64,000 bases of DNA from Enoplosus armatus (GCF_043641665.1 NC_092184.1:18404108-18468107), one strand, 5' to 3'. Counted from the stretch's first letter, positions 36,915 to 51,500 are shown. The notes: generated by a model not told the origin, from the sequence alone. Translations and numbers: made by a program.

Positions 36915-38634
36915 TGTGACATCAATCATTCATATGCTGTACGGCTGCTGTAGCATCACTGTATAAACTTTCCTAACAGCATCTAAAGCATTTTAGCCGG
37001 GAAATGGGGAAGATAAATTATTAAATATGTCCTGAATTTGAAGCTGTTGCTCAGTCTTTTTTTTTTATCTTGAAAAGAGTCTTGATTTATCCAGAACATT
37101 TAAAAAAAAAAATCAATTATTACCACTTATTAATTACTCTCAGGACTGTGTGGGCGTGTACAGACTGTTTGATTGACATCTCCCAGACTCTCCTGGTGAC
37201 TTTGTTGCACCTTTTTAGAGTTGGACAGATTACACCTCAATCATTATTATTAGTTGAAGTAATCCCAGCGTAGCTCCACCCACCATCAGCCAAAATGACA
37301 GAGAACACCGGTGGGAGTGTGTCGAGCCTTTAAAATACTCCAGAACTTGTTTTTGTGCATCTTTTGAAATTGGAAGTTTAGCTAAAGTCTGATCATTTGT
37401 TTAAACGTAATATGAAAGCTGTCCCTGGTCGGAGACCCAGCCTGCTGTACTGCTACCCTACCAGGAAGTTATTAACTACCTGAGGAAGTAACATTTGATC
37501 AACGTTTTATCCTCAAATATCCCGCACCACTATTGTCAGCTACCTGCCTCTCTGCAGCAGCAGTTCCTCCTGATGTTGTTGCTGAAACACTGTTAGCCCA
37601 CTGGATTTACTAAACTGCATAAGAATTGCTGCTGTTTTGGGCCAGAGGCCTGCATGTTTATGGTCCTGGTTGGTGGATAACGAGGCACACCTGGTCTGCG
37701 TGGCCCTGACAGCAGGTGTGACTCGTTAGCTGTCAGGGAGGACACCTGTCCAGTCTGAAATGACATGAATGGATCAATAAAATACGCACAAATGGGGAAA
37801 CAAGCAAGAAAGTTTATCAAGGTTGATAATAACTTGGTGCCATTAGGTGTAGTTTTATTTCTCATTGTCTCAGTGGGAGTCTGTTGCACTGCAGATACGA
37901 GGAAATAAGACGCTTATCCGAAGATGTGGTTGATCCTGCAGCAAACTTCAACCCAGATTAGGGATTTCTGTAATCTCAGCACAGTGGTTTCAGATTACGC
38001 CAATTAATTTAGTCCTGCAGAGCCAACAACATATCTGTGTGTGTGTGTTGTTGTGGTTGTGGTGGTGGGGGGGCAGCAACTTTCTACAAATGTTTTTGTC
38101 TCCAATTTGACGATATCTTATTTTAAACTGAATGCCAACAAAGCACTTTAAATTGCACGAGTCAACGGCTCTTACTGGAAAAGAATCTAACCTCCCCAAA
38201 AAATCAATTAGGTGCATTAGGATTTTAGCTCCGCTCTGATGTGGATGTCAGGTTATTGCTGCTGTAAAAGACAGTTACGGAGCTAACGCACATCCCACCT
38301 CTCCTGCACACACGCACGAACAACAACAAGCCTCATTAACCACATAAACGTACATATTATCACAAGGTTTTTCACTGAGAGCTGCATCAGCAGGTAAGAG
38401 GATTAATAGAACAGTGGCTATGTAATATCCAACTTTTCCAAGAATAATACTATGTAGAGGGAAAACAGAAAGCAGGAGGTGAAAGGGCAGACATAACTGT
38501 GTTCTCTACAAGCTGAAATATCTAAAAATAACTTGTTTCACCATCTCAGCCTCCCTCTTCACTGACTGTTTCCTGTGCAACTAACATCATAAGAACCACA
38601 GTCACACCCACGTCTGTATTAACGAGTTGAAATA

Positions 38635-38640
38635 TTTATT
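38635..38640 (-). terminator. hip1: Candidate hip1 polyadenylation signal
   Basis: AATAAA on the minus strand, 2.7 kb past the hip1 stop. Closer minus-strand hexamers also exist (for example near 40010 and 40266), so alternative ends are possible and this assignment is weak. Confidence 0.3.
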
Positions 38641-38824
38641 TTAAAAACTGAAAAAATAAAAACAAACCCACCAACATAGTTTTAGTATATCATACAAAGA
38701 CATATTTCAATGTTGCTATGTGAGTATTTGTTTCTCTTTGACTACAGTGTGAGGCAGTTTGAAAGGCTGGCTGAGCTGGTAGGACTACAGACACAGACCC
38801 GAGAGAGAGCAGAGACAAAGAGAC

Positions 38825-38867
<43 letters not shown>

Positions 38868-41376
38868 GAGAGAGAGAGAGAGAGAGAGGTTAATAAAGAA
38901 TATTTGGGCAAAAATACAACCAAACATCACTCAAGGTGTGTTCAATTCATCTGTCAAGACACTTGAAATACCGTAAAAACAAAAGAAAAAAGTGGATCTA
39001 TCCTTCTTTCATGTTTTTTTGTTTTGTTTTAGATTCCAATTTCTAATGACAACAGCTACTGTTTAGCTCAGGTGTGGAAGAAGTGACAGAACAAAGCCAA
39101 AATCATTATTAAATACAAAGACCTGGACCCAACAGTACTGCAAATAATACTTTGTTTGTTTTAACCTGGTGGAGCAGCAAATTGGACAATTATTTCAAAT
39201 TCTGATTAACAAAAAAAAACAACCAAAACAAACACCTTTCTCTGTTTGTTGACCCACTCATCTGCTTCCTCCGAGTGGTTTAAAACTAGTTATTTTTAAG
39301 AATTATTGGCAAATACCATTTTGACCAGCGTCCGTTAAATAAACCAGTGTCACAACTTTACTTTGCAGATACACAGCTGAAGCGTGGAGCGTCAAAACTA
39401 AGTGTGTTAAGACACAGAGAAAGACAAAGGATCATCATCGCCTTCATGAGACAGAAAGAAGAAAGAAGGTGTTGGGGATCAAAACGGATGCCTACTCATC
39501 TCAAGGCATGATCAGTCCTCTCACAGAGTCCACTGGCAACAAGTTGAAAGTCAGTCCATCAGTCTCAGTAGGAAAAAATCTGTTAAATAGCAACCTCTTA
39601 TGGAAAAAATAATGACTTATATTAGTTGTGTGTGGCGTTCATGTGCACCATTTTGTATCCCTAATTCAATTAAACTGAAGCCTTACTCGGAGAGATGCAA
39701 AACTTTGATGCTATCGAATGCTTTTAGCTGAAAAGAAAGCAGATTATTTCCAACAATAGAAGGCTTGTAAGTTTATATACACAGCTACTTGGTCTTGAGG
39801 AAGCTATTGAAAACACTGCAACCACTGTGTGCTGCGTACTTCAGAGTCCATTGTGGTCCTGTCAATGCAGGCTATTAGTTAGTGAAGGACCATCAGTCCC
39901 GCAGGGCGTTTGAAGAGGCAGGATCATGGGATGCACCGGATAAAATCTAAAATTCAAGGTTTGTGCAGCCTTAAACATTCAAGTTTGATTTAAAAAAAAT
40001 ATCAAACTTTTTTATTTCTGCAGATTTATCAGACTGAGCGGGCAGTCTGGTCTCCAGGAGCACGTCCGTCCTGCTGGCAGAGTCATTATGTCTCCAGGAA
40101 ATAACCAAGCCAACAACTTGGATATCTGTCCGTCAGAAGTCAGTCGTTCATTATGCGACTGGATCCCGGCTCCACATCCAAAGCTGCTGCTGCTGCCGGG
40201 ACATAATTGTTGTAGTGCTGCTTGACCACTGACATTTGTAAAAATATGCACCGATGATGTTGTTAAACTTTATTGGTCCATGTTGTAGCTGAGGGAAAAA
40301 AAGCGTTGTTTGATTTTTTCTATATCAAAAGAGGGTTTTCCTCCTCTTTCCTACCTTTAACCAATAAAAAGGGGAAATGACAAAAATGGCCCTGTGGCAT
40401 TAGTGTTTGGCCAACGATTTTCTTTCTCATCAGACCTACCCACGATGCACCGCTACCTCTGACGATGTAGCATGAGGTAGTTGGCAGTCTCAAAGCTCAC
40501 AGGGAGAAGACTGTTAAAAGTGAAAAAAAAAACTCTGCATGCTGACAGTTTGGAGCAGTTTTAAGAGTTTCCATGCGAGCGTCTGTTAAAAAAAAGAAGA
40601 AGAAAAACAAAAAAAGGGGGTCAGCTCCAGTTAACAGTCATGGTCCTTTACAATGGTGGAGAGGTGAAAGGCAGAAAGCCCGGTGAACCAGCCAGTGAAG
40701 CGGTACGGACTTAATAAGGTGATAACTCACAGTGAGAAAAGAATAGGAAGAAACTAGGGAGGAAGATACAGTCAGATGAAGAGCAGCTCAGGCTCCCACA
40801 GCTTTATAAGCTCACGACGAGGAACAACAACACGCATGCATGCCGTCTATGTTACACAGAGACGTGGTTTTGGGGGGCAGACAGTCACTGATCTCCCCTC
40901 TCTCTGCTGAGAGCTTGGCCCTTGTGCAGTGCATCCTGGGATGTCTTGAGTAGAACTTGTGCTCGTAGCGTGATGGAGCGCCCTTATTAAAAACCAGGGG
41001 AAGGAAAAAAAAAAAGACAATAAATACTCGGTAGAACGGATCCACTTCACTTCGACTGCTTTTCACCAACACAGTCCTGGGGGAGAGGACCCCCCCTCTC
41101 GCTCTTAACATCCATTCGTTCCTCCATTCGACGCCCCCCCGCCCCACCGCCCACCGTTGCTGAGCCCTTGGTGCTGTCCTTTGTGGAAGCTTTTGGACAC
41201 GGCGTGGAGAAGAAGCAGGTTTACAAAAGAAGCACCTTTTAATTTGGCTTAGATAAACAAACAGAAAAGAGAGAAGAAAACAAGGGAGAAAGAGACTGAA
41301 AAGTGTGTGTATAAATAGAAAGAGGCAGACAGAAGCCGGTCTTCTGGTAGAGGAGGGGGACGACAAGGACACAGTC
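38641..41376 (-). other. hip1: Probable hip1 3' untranslated region
   Basis: No family-recognisable exon is present between the hip1 stop and the candidate poly(A) sites. A 198-codon frame on the same strand (40812-41408) overlaps the last hip1 coding exon in another frame and continues into this region; its composition (runs of Phe and Ser, no motif) reads like chance. A (GA)n tract occupies about 38821-38889. Confidence 0.4.
38821..38889. repeat. (GA)n microsatellite
   Basis: GA-rich tract with GACA interruptions; on the hip1 strand it is a pyrimidine (CT)n run. Confidence 0.9.
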
Positions 41377-44300
41377 TCAACCGGTGCCTGTGGAGAAGAA
41401 GGAGACACATTTTAGTAATTTTTACTTTTAGGGTATATTTATTGTACGGTGGCTGTCATCTGTCCTTACCCTCTTCTCCCTCGCCCCAGCCCTCCGCTAC
41501 CCCAGCCAGCTCGTAATGTTTCTTCCTCAGCTCGCCGAGACGCTCCCGCTCCTTCTGCAGACGGGTCTCCAGCTCCAGAACCAGGACCTGAGGAGACAAA
41601 CACACACACTCGTCATCTCCCTGTGGCCTTTTATTTCCCCTCGCAAACCACGGAAAAACCTAAAATCCTAAAGAGATCATTATTTGTATGAGTCACATAC
41701 AGAAAGCAGTTGCATGGAGACAGACTGGGAGGGAACAAACTAGCTTTTACGATACACAGTACATAATAGTACATAATAGTACATACAGTTTAAACATGAG
41801 CCATTTCAGAGGTAATCTGACTCCCATCATTGACACTGTTTTATTTAAGCTTGAGCTATTGATCAAGAATAATCAACATAATTTTGATATACAATGAATT
41901 ATTCTTTTTTTTTTTTAAACAAAAACGTCTTTCAGGCAGCGGTAAACAAAATTCTTGCTGATTAAATTATTTTCTCCCATTTCCCTTGTGTCTGCGGATG
42001 CTTTCTGAAGCCCAGATAACAATCACTTTTTTACACAGGTTTTTAGTTAGAAATACACCTCAAATAGAAACCCTCTGTGCATTTACAACAAAGGGCTGTG
42101 TGTTTGTGAGTAGGTCCAGACCTTTCTGTGTTTTTCTTTCAGTGTCGGGGAACCAGAGCCACAACACAGAGTGGAAGCGGATTTTTCAACGGATGAAAAA
42201 AATGCACCTTGAGAGTCTTAATGAATTCATATGTAGCCAAACTCACTTATCATTGTTAAATCATTCACTCCTAAAATAAGATTTTCTCATGTTATGGGCC
42301 AAAAGGGGAGAGAAAACTTTCCTGGAGTCAAGTTACTTTTGTTTCTCTGCTTAATTTAAGACACAACTCAGCTGTGTGGCTTAGTAAGATGGACATTTAT
42401 GTGTATTCTGCTGCTTACCTGTGCGTCCATCTCTTGTCGTTTGATCTGGGTGAGAGTCATGCTGGAGAAGTCCATTGTATCTGGACGCAAACAACAAATT
42501 ATGTTCAAACACCTTTTAAGTTTTTCTTACAACTTGTAGCTTCGAACTCCCTCAAACGAAACAAAAACGATAATGTGTTAAACTAAAAGTCAGAACTGTG
42601 AACCAGCTGTCAGTCATTACACCAAACAATCTAACTTTCCATTCGACGCGGTTCTCTCACCTGTCTCTTCAATCTGGGACTTCCCAGACTTGGTGGAGGC
42701 CACGACAGCTGCAGTGGCCTGTGTGACGCCCCGGGACGCCTGCTGCAGACGGTGCAGGTTGCTGCTGTCTTTGTCGGCTTTTACCTGAGGAGGGAGAGCA
42801 GCAGCGGCACAAGAGACATGAGATCCACAACATGGGGATGCTGCTTATACCTGTATTCTTCCACCCGTATCAGCTCAGGAAATACCAAAGTCATAATCAT
42901 TTTGCCATTTTCTTGTATAAAGTACACATCCCCTTTAAGATCACTCTACCTGTATGGATTAAAAATGGATTCTTTGCTCACCTTAGAGGCAGCCACTAGC
43001 TGTGCTGTGCTGGCAGCTATTTCATGTGAACACACCATCAACTCCTCAAACTTCCCTTTGCCCTGCACCACCAGGTCAGCAGCATCTCTGGAGCGACACG
43101 ACACAACAGAAATAAACTCAAGGAAGAATAAATGTTGATTTATGAATGAATATCCATGCTTAAAACCTGATGTACTGATTTATTTATTTCCTTGTAAAAG
43201 GTCACATCATTCATTCTTGAGGACACTGTAATCACAGCTGCTAACTTTATGAACATTAAGCACTTTTATACTCTGTAGGAGACACTCGGGGGAGGACTGA
43301 TACTTACACCATGACGGTGGCGCCCCATCCTACTGCTTTGGAGGCAGAGATCAGGCCCTCAGTCCAGCGGGAGTTCTTGGCATAAAATTCCTTCATGGAG
43401 GCTGCCCCCTGGTGGACAAAAGAGGAAACACACCTTTTAAACTCAGGTCTGAGCGCAGGGGGCCATAACTTATGATTATTTTCCTTATCGACTAATCTGC
43501 CAGTTATTTTCTCAATTAATCGTTACAAGCATCAGCAAATAGGAAAACGCCCATGACAGTTTCTCAGAGTCCGAGGCGACTATTCAAATGTCTTGTTCTG
43601 TTTGACCAACAGTCGAAAACCAAGAGATATTAATTTTACTCTTATTTAAGATGAGGAAGCAGCAAATTCTCACATTTGAGAAGCTGGACCCATCAGCTAA
43701 TCGGTTAATCGACTAATGGTTTCAGCTCTAGCCCGGACACAGTAACAAGAAGGTCTGGACAACATAGTGCAATCCAATACTGCACCCTGAAATAAACACA
43801 GCCTTTGTTGAGAGGCAGAGACTGTATTACACTGTAAGGAGTACCTAATAGGTAGAATCAGTATTTTTTTGTAGCTACGTATTCAGTTTTTTAAAATAAA
43901 AAAAAAGGAAACAGATTAGTTGAACCATAAAATATATCCACATACAGCAGACCTCCTTAGTAAAAATGCTTAAGTTAAGCTTTCTACCTGCAAACTTGCA
44001 TTTGTGAATATGAAACGCACAGATTACAATTAAAAGACTGAACGCTGCATTTTCTAATCAGTCAGGGTGAGAATGTTGGAATAAGAGAAATATCTAAAAT
44101 CTGTTAGTAACATCTGTTTCTCATGGAAAAACTGGCAGCCTAACTCACCCTGCCACTCTCCACGATGTCCCTTTGCAGATTTTTGGAGGACAGAATGAGC
44201 TCCTTGATCGCCTGCATCAGCTCTGTGCAGGAGGCCAATATCCTGCAGGGGGCGACAGAGCAGAGGACATAAAACACTGACGCACTGTAGCCGTGCAGCT

Positions 44301-47300
44301 GCTGCTAATACTGATCCCTCTATTCTGACAGGAAGCAAAACATGGTGAAGCCTGTTCAAGTGTTGTGTCTGCGGATATCTTGAATGCAACTTATTCTAGT
44401 CATTCTAGTCTAGTCTAGTCATTCAGTCTGCTCAGCTTGTAGTGGCTTCATTGAGAAAGACATCGACCTCCTCACCGTTTAGAAACAGCAGTTAGTTTTA
44501 GTCTAGTTAATGCATGACCGATGCACCACTGATCTAAATCCTCAATGTAGCATTTGTAGCTACAGTAGCTCTTTGTTTCTTTTCATAATTATCTCTCAAA
44601 GAAGTGGTGCACCAATTGAGAATTTTTTTTTGCATTAATAATTAAGTCAGTGGGAGAGATGAGAGGAAAAGGAGGACGTTTAATTGGATTCATTTGCACA
44701 TAAAGATAATTATCACACAGACTGGATGACTAATACATTGTTTTCTCTTTGAGTTTCTGAGTTTAAAAATGAAAAGATACAAAGCTAATTACTAGACGAC
44801 ATGCACACTTACACCAGTGTGAGACAAAAGCAGCAGCACTGAGTGAAAATCGAAACGATGTTGCTGTGGCCTCGGATGAGTTTAGTGAAGATTCACGAGA
44901 GCCGAGCTTCAGCCCAATAATCTAATCAAGAGATTTCTGAACTTATAAATAAACCCATTTGGTATAAGACATCTTTTAATATGATAACAGTTTGCGGAGC
45001 TGCTCCAGTGAAACTACAGAATAAATACTGGAGAAACTAATATCTGGCTTGTGTGGATGAAAAAAAAACAGTCGTGCAGACAAACATTACATGCCTTCAG
45101 ACTTCACAGTGTGCACAGGTTTCGTGGCTGAACTGATGAAATTCTTCGCACATCAGCCCCTCAGAGTGTGCGACTGAAATATCACGCGACTGCAGCGTTG
45201 AAAAGCATCTCTAACTCCTATTCCAGTTCATTGCCTTTGTTTGCGTCCATTACATCTTGCGGTCAGCTCTTTCACGAGCAAGTAATTGGAGGCTTGGCTT
45301 GCTGTATTTATCTATAACAGATGAATCGGTTCCTCAATCTTCTTTCATTTCTCTTTCACCACAGAGAGGGTTGTTGTTGCTGTTCTGAGTTTTAGCCACT
45401 GATAGTTCCAGTCATGGTTTCTTCTTTAATCTTGATATAACTCATGGCTACAGTATGGAGGGGAGAGACACCAAGATAAAGCCATCGAAAGCAGTTTGTT
45501 TGTGGGTCAACTGTGTTTCTATTTCAGGAACTACTATGATGCTCTTGTAAGCGTAATGAGGTTGACCTCTTTGGTTCTCCTGAATCTCATTTAGATGCAG
45601 ATTCCTGAAGTATTCAGTTAATTTGAGGTTCAAACCCTACGTATAGACTAATTCACCTGGCAGATAAAAGATGTGTTTTCAAACCCACTGTGAAGGTAAA
45701 AAGTGAATCCAGTCTGTTTCCCTGCAGCTCTCAAACTCAGCCCTAAACTGCGTTTTTACCTCTCGTTGACCTCCATCTTGATTCCTGTATCAACTGCTCG
45801 AGACTTGTTGAGCATTTCCTGTCGGGATCCACAGAGGCACCAAGGAGACAAAAAAAAAAGAGACACTTTGAAGTTAATACTGCTGTGAAGTAAAACACGG
45901 GGCAATGTTTTCACACAGCACGCAGAGAGCCACACACACATACACACCTCTATCCTGGCAGCTGCTGATTCCACAGCAGCGGAAGTGGCAGCCATTTCCT
46001 GCTCCACAAGATCTCCCAGCTCCCCCTGCTGTAGCTCCAAACCCCGAGGACGCAGTTTCTGAATGCAGACACAGCAGAGACTGAAGTCAGCACACAATTT
46101 AGCATTTTATCACTGTTAAGATTCAGTTAAACTTATTCCTGTTTTCATCATACATGCAACTCTGGGGCACAAGTACAAACATCACTATGTATGTATGAAG
46201 TACGGACCTCTGCAGTGGCCAGGATGGCCTCCAGAGCTGCTTTCAGCTTGGCGTTGTCTGCTGCAGCCAGACTGTCCTGCTGCTTCATCTGGCCCAGCAG
46301 AGCCAGAGCTTCGGCCCCGCACGCCTTCACACTCTCTGACAGGGCTGACAGAGACAGAGTGGATACCTGTGTTATTGTCATTAAAATACACAAACATACA
46401 CTGAACCCATCAAGAAGACTGGTTTCCTAATAGATATAATATATATATGCATATTTCATGCTGTGATATTATTTACACTCCATGTTCTATTAAAACACCA
46501 TGTTATGTCTTCTGTGAACTCTGATGTGTAACGGTGCCACTTGTGGCTGCAGCTGCAGTGTTAAATATACTGACACCCCCTCTGGCAAAGTGTCAACTAA
46601 CAGCTGAAACAGCCCCACTGACGGGAGGAAGAGGGAAACCAAAACTACCTCGACAGCAGCTGTCGGCCTGTTTTTTTGGATGCAGGTCAGCCAGATGATT
46701 TGCATCAAACTGTACACAGGCTTTCAAACGTTGCACTCAAATGTTTCAGCAAACACAAGTGTCAAAGCGCGATCCATCGATTTCCAGCGCCACAGCTGCA
46801 GACGACGGCTTCAGTTCGACCCAGTTTCAATTCTCCATGTTTGTTTTTTGTTGCAGTAGTAAGCCCGCTGGCCAGACCTCCATTATATTTGGGCATGTTT
46901 ATACTTGCCCAGGCTGCTTAACATCTCCCAAGAGAGCAAATCCAGAAATAAACGACTTCTGTATTCTGTTCTGTCCGTGGGGCTCATCCCCATGTTCCCA
47001 GCATGCAAACTAACATGGTAAAAGATTAGTGAGGGCTATCTTTGCAGTTCAAATTGAAAATGAATGAAGGGAAGTGGACGTTTCAAATCCAGTTGAATGG
47101 TAAAATCTGTTCAGCCACTGTGGAGATATCAATGTCTAAAGCCAAGAAAAACTGTATTTCCCGCAAATCGGAGGGAGTAGGAGTATAACATCAGTAAGAA
47201 ATAAGCTGTAGGTGGGTGATTTCAACATAGTGCCCCAGGGAAACATTTGACCTTGGGAAAAAACATTGCTGAGAGCATAAAACCCTTTGAAATGCCTCCT

Positions 47301-48528
47301 TAATGTGTCGTAAATCCACTCCCCTATCTGTGCATGTTTTGGCAGAAATTACGTTTTATGGTAACACTGGAGCAGGACATTCAGATATGTCGACTGATAC
47401 ACAGTCTAACGATGTACACCCCAACAAAATATAGAGACAATAGTTTTAAGTTGTTCTGTCCAACCTTACAGTACATGTGAGAGGTATGAACTACCCACAG
47501 ATGTGTCAGAACATGCACATGTCTGGGCCGACCGGCTCGCCTACAGATTCATATCAGGAGAGAAGTGCAGACTACGATCCATTCATCTCTATCTCTCTTC
47601 GTGTCTGTCACACACATGCACACTTACCATCAGCTTGCTCCACAGGCACCATGTGGGAGGTGGCACTACCCTGAACGATGGTGTCGCCCACCAGGTGGCC
47701 ATACTGGGTCACCACTCGCACCAGCTCAGATACACCTAGACCAACAAATCATTCAAAATCTTTAGGGATTTACAGCCACACGTGCCTCAGTCAACATAAA
47801 CACATACAAAATGTTGAGTCGCCTTACAAAAACTATTTGTTTTGAAGATATATACATTGCTTTTCATCTTGTTTCATGTTTTTAGCTCTTCCTTATGCGC
47901 TTGATGAATGCAGGTCTCGTATTTTGTATTTCTATTTTAAAAGCTTGAACAAAGAAAGCAATTATTTAAAACAACTTGGATATGTTCAGAAAAGGCCTCA
48001 CAGCTGACAGAAACAACTTTTTCAGCACTTAGGAGGGACATTAGCTAATAGTTTGCTAGCAAACAATGATTAGATGTAGCAGGCCGAACACAGTATATCA
48101 CCTTAAAACACAGAGCAACAAGTGGTCAAACTATTTCAGTTGGGAATTACCATTGAAATAACAACTGGTTTTTCCAAATCTCATAACAATAAGTACACAC
48201 TTGGCCTTGTGTAGACTTTGGCTCTACTTTTTCTCTGCGGTTCCCACCCTGTTTTTATGATTCGTGTTTTAAAGCCCCCACACACCTCATTGTTCATTCA
48301 TTCATGAACATGTTGAGCAGCAAAAGAACGGAGCAAAGGCACCACAACATCTGTTAAAATGGCTAATTATGTACTACATGACTTTATTACATATCACTTC
48401 ATATAGAGCATCCCTTACAAAGCTAAACTGAATCCTCTCACCTGTGTTGTCGGCCATGAAGGCCTCTCTGGCAGAGTGGAGTCGGTCCATACAGTTTAAA
48501 GAGGCCTGACATCTGGATGCTAGGTAGT
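41377..48528 (-). other. hip1: hip1 block 3: I/LWEQ (talin-like) actin-binding region exons
   Basis: Exons: 48442-48528, 47628-47735, 46208-46344, 45948-46058, 45760-45818, 44149-44242, 43308-43408, 42982-43087, 42661-42784, 42419-42480, 41470-41587, 41377-41387. The helical region leads into the domain: GELGDLVEQEMAATSAAVES, then DTGIKMEVNER, then YAKNSRWTEGLISASKAVGW, then CSHEIAASTAQLVAASKVKA, then MDFSSMTLTQIKRQEMDAQ and a terminal helix with ERLGELRKKHYELAGVAEGW. These are the strongest conserved HIP1 blocks and bind F-actin. The last exon codes only four residue positions before TGA, so the human-type tail after GVAEGW is nearly absent. Confidence 0.9.
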
Positions 48529-51500
48529 CTGCAGAGATAGAAAAAGACACAAGGCAGTTAGACGGGAGCTAAGACTTAAACACGCACACAATCATTGCTA
48601 CACACAGCGCTAATTAGCTTCCCAGCACTGACTGAGAGCAGCTCTGTGCTGTGTTACAGAATTAAAGCATTAGCTCCTGACCCGCTGAGCTGGTGCAGCT
48701 GATGTGTGCCGGGTCGTCAATCTGAGCCAGCGAGTCCTGGATGATCTTCTCTGCCTCCTCCACAGCTCCCTGCAGACTGGACCAGCGAGCTGCTACCAGC
48801 TGGCTCTCCAACGCCTGCTCCCTGCTCTCCTGTGGACGCAAACACACACAGACATGCTTGAACTCATCACACCAACCTATTAGCAACAACAGAGGGTCCG
48901 AAACATCTCTGAAACATCTGCTTGATTTATTACAGCTAATTAAGAAAGTTAATTAAGAAAAGATAATTGAGAAAATGACAATTCTTCACCTTCTCATTGA
49001 GCTGATTCTGCAGGGCTTCCGCTGTCTTCACCCCGCTCTCCCTCTCAGTCGCCAGTGAGCTCTGGACTTGCTCTAGCTCCTCCCCCCGGACCGCCAGCTC
49101 CGCCGCCACCTTCGACAAGGACTGCACTAGCTCAGCCTTCTCAGCCTCCAGCACGACCAGCTGGGTCCCGAGCACCTCACTCGACTGCAGGAGGAAGTAA
49201 AAGATGGAGGAGTTAAAAAAGAAAGAAAGTTAACAATAGGAGAAAATGACTTCGAGGCACAGGAAGACATGGTTAGGATAATACACAGCTGTCGTGACAT
49301 GTCAGGATGTGGTGCGACCTCACAAGAAAAAAACACTTTATCTTCAGCCACAGATTATAACAATAGCGTCTCCATTTTAGTTTGCGGAGAGGCGGACAGC
49401 CTCCAGAGAGGTTTAGGCTGAGGTTTACAATCAAACGAACACTGGGAAGTTGCGGTTGTGCAACTTGGCTGCAATACAGAGATCATGAATTATGGCAATG
49501 GAGTGCACAGAATTACATCAGATCCTGAGTACTGCAAGTTTGTGAAATTACAACTTTCCTCATTTTGGCTCAAATAATGAGGTGAGTGCATGTAAGTGTT
49601 CTGCAGGTAAGAAAGAGAGACTTACAGCCTGTGTGCCAGCAGGTCCGACAGAGAAGGAGAAACGTTGCGAGATGAAGGAGAAACAGAGTTGTTAAGAATA
49701 TGGATGTAAACTGTAGGACAGGAGCTAGTGAGAGCTGAACACTGGAGGCACGTGACAGCAGCGATTTAGTCGTGGGCTGTGTGTAAAAAGGAATGTGGAG
49801 ATCGCAGAGATGGAGGAGGACAGAAAGAGTGACGGAGTTGATAAGTAGCGGCTACAAAAGTAGGGCGTCAGGAGTGGGAGGCGGAGACGGATGAGAGGGA
49901 CGGTGCAGAAAAACATGTGAAACTGGAGGCGGAGGGAGTCACCAGCAATCAGTGGGGGTGGCAGGGTTAATAGCATGAATTCACGGCTTATTGAACTTGA
50001 TTTCTGTCGCTCCCCTTATTATCCCGTTCAAAACATTTGTGCAGATCAAGCGGCTGCTTTTACAACAAGCAGCTGTTCGGACAAGATTTTGCCGCTTCTG
50101 TGTTTTCATTCTGTGTCTCTTCCTCTAAATAAATTGCCTTCGGTCGCTGCTGTTACAAACATCAACTTGGCATCTGAGAGTTTCACTTGGACGCAGGCCG
50201 AGAGAGGTTCAAGAGGAAGAGCAGAGGGTGAAAACTATTTTGCAACTGTTTAAATGTGTTTCCCCCTCCGTACTGAACACCAATTAACTGATGTTATTAG
50301 CATATCAATTCTTTCGGAGACCGGATGAGTTTGAGATTCTGCTGTAGGAGGAACAGTCAGTGACTCAGTGGGGAGATGACATAAGAAAGACAAAAACCTG
50401 AAATGGAGGGAGTGACAGTTGTCTTTTATATAAGAGACATGCATTATGAAGTGTCAAAGGAACACAAAAACACTTTCTTTTAAATCATAGTCAGGATCTG
50501 TTGTCAGCACAGTCAGGGATTTAGTTTTCACCATCTGAACAGCCTGATCCAGAATACAGACTGGTGTATACACTATAGCCTGGGCCTAAATTCTCTTAAG
50601 AATAAAAAAAAAGGGTCAGAATTTAAGGATTGAAAACATTTCCTAGAAACAGGCCCCATGAGCAGCTGATCCGTATTTTCGACCAATCACAAACACCGGT
50701 ACGCGCACCAACTAACGCTACAAAAGTGAGATCATGAGATAATTGATGATGACTAGAATAAGAGTGCGTGACGCCAGCAGCCCATTATTAGATTTTATCC
50801 AGACTCTTTCTCCATTAGGATCACCCAGGTCTGTTAATCAGGGTGAAATATTTTCCATCATTAATCTTTCCACACTTTCTTGAAGCAGCCGCTATTATCT
50901 TTTTTTAATCGGGACTGTTATAAATTAGTTAATTAACTGTTCACAGCAACGCCGGGGGTCTGCTTAGCAGATTTAAGATAATCTTGTTGCATGAGGGGTG
51001 TGAGGAGAGTGACCTGCTGTGACGAGGCCATGGTGGTCTTCAGGGAGTCCAGTTCCACCCTGCTGGACATCAGCTCTCTCTGGAGCTCCTGAAGCTGCTC
51101 CAGCTGGTCCCTCTCCTGAGCAAGAGAACGCCAACAACAGGAAAACTTTAACTGTGAAACTTCAGAGGTTAGAGTCGGCTGAACACCTTCTCAGCCCTAA
51201 CACACTTCAAGTCAAGTTTACAGCTTTGTACAGGCTCAAAAAAAACAAACCAAACATAAAAAATATAATTTCTCAAAGCTGTTTGTTGTTGTCATTTTGT
51301 AGCCAGATGATTGCACTGTGGGCCCCAAAAATCCAACCTTTTCCTGATTATATTCTTCACCGCCAGCCACAGCGCAGCAAATCATATGGCTGCACAACAC
51401 TGAGCTGAAAGCTGAAAGGGGCTGACTTGCTTTACCTGTTTGGCAGCAACAACAAAATTCATCTCGCGCTCACCTGTCTGTCTGCGAGCTCCTGAGCCGC

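Larger units (their letters stand above)
29780..38610. other. Intergenic DNA between ypel2 and hip1 (convergent genes)
   Basis: This is the largest gene-free stretch. I found no coding exon recognisable by family. It holds a G22 run (31153-31174), composite CA tracts (32232-32367, 32456-32521, 33532-33556), a TG tract (36881-36910), a long palindromic repeat (33031-33309), a probable MITE (about 34421-34760), and a TATA-like promoter candidate at 36142. The 33900-34150 interval is GC-richer and repeat-free and might be a conserved element, but I cannot test conservation. Confidence 0.5.

Noticed and set aside
40812..41408. 198-codon minus-strand frame overlapping the end of hip1
   Set aside because: It is out of frame with the spliced hip1 product, has low-complexity Phe/Ser-rich composition and no motif, and extends through a 3' UTR. 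Treated as a chance frame.
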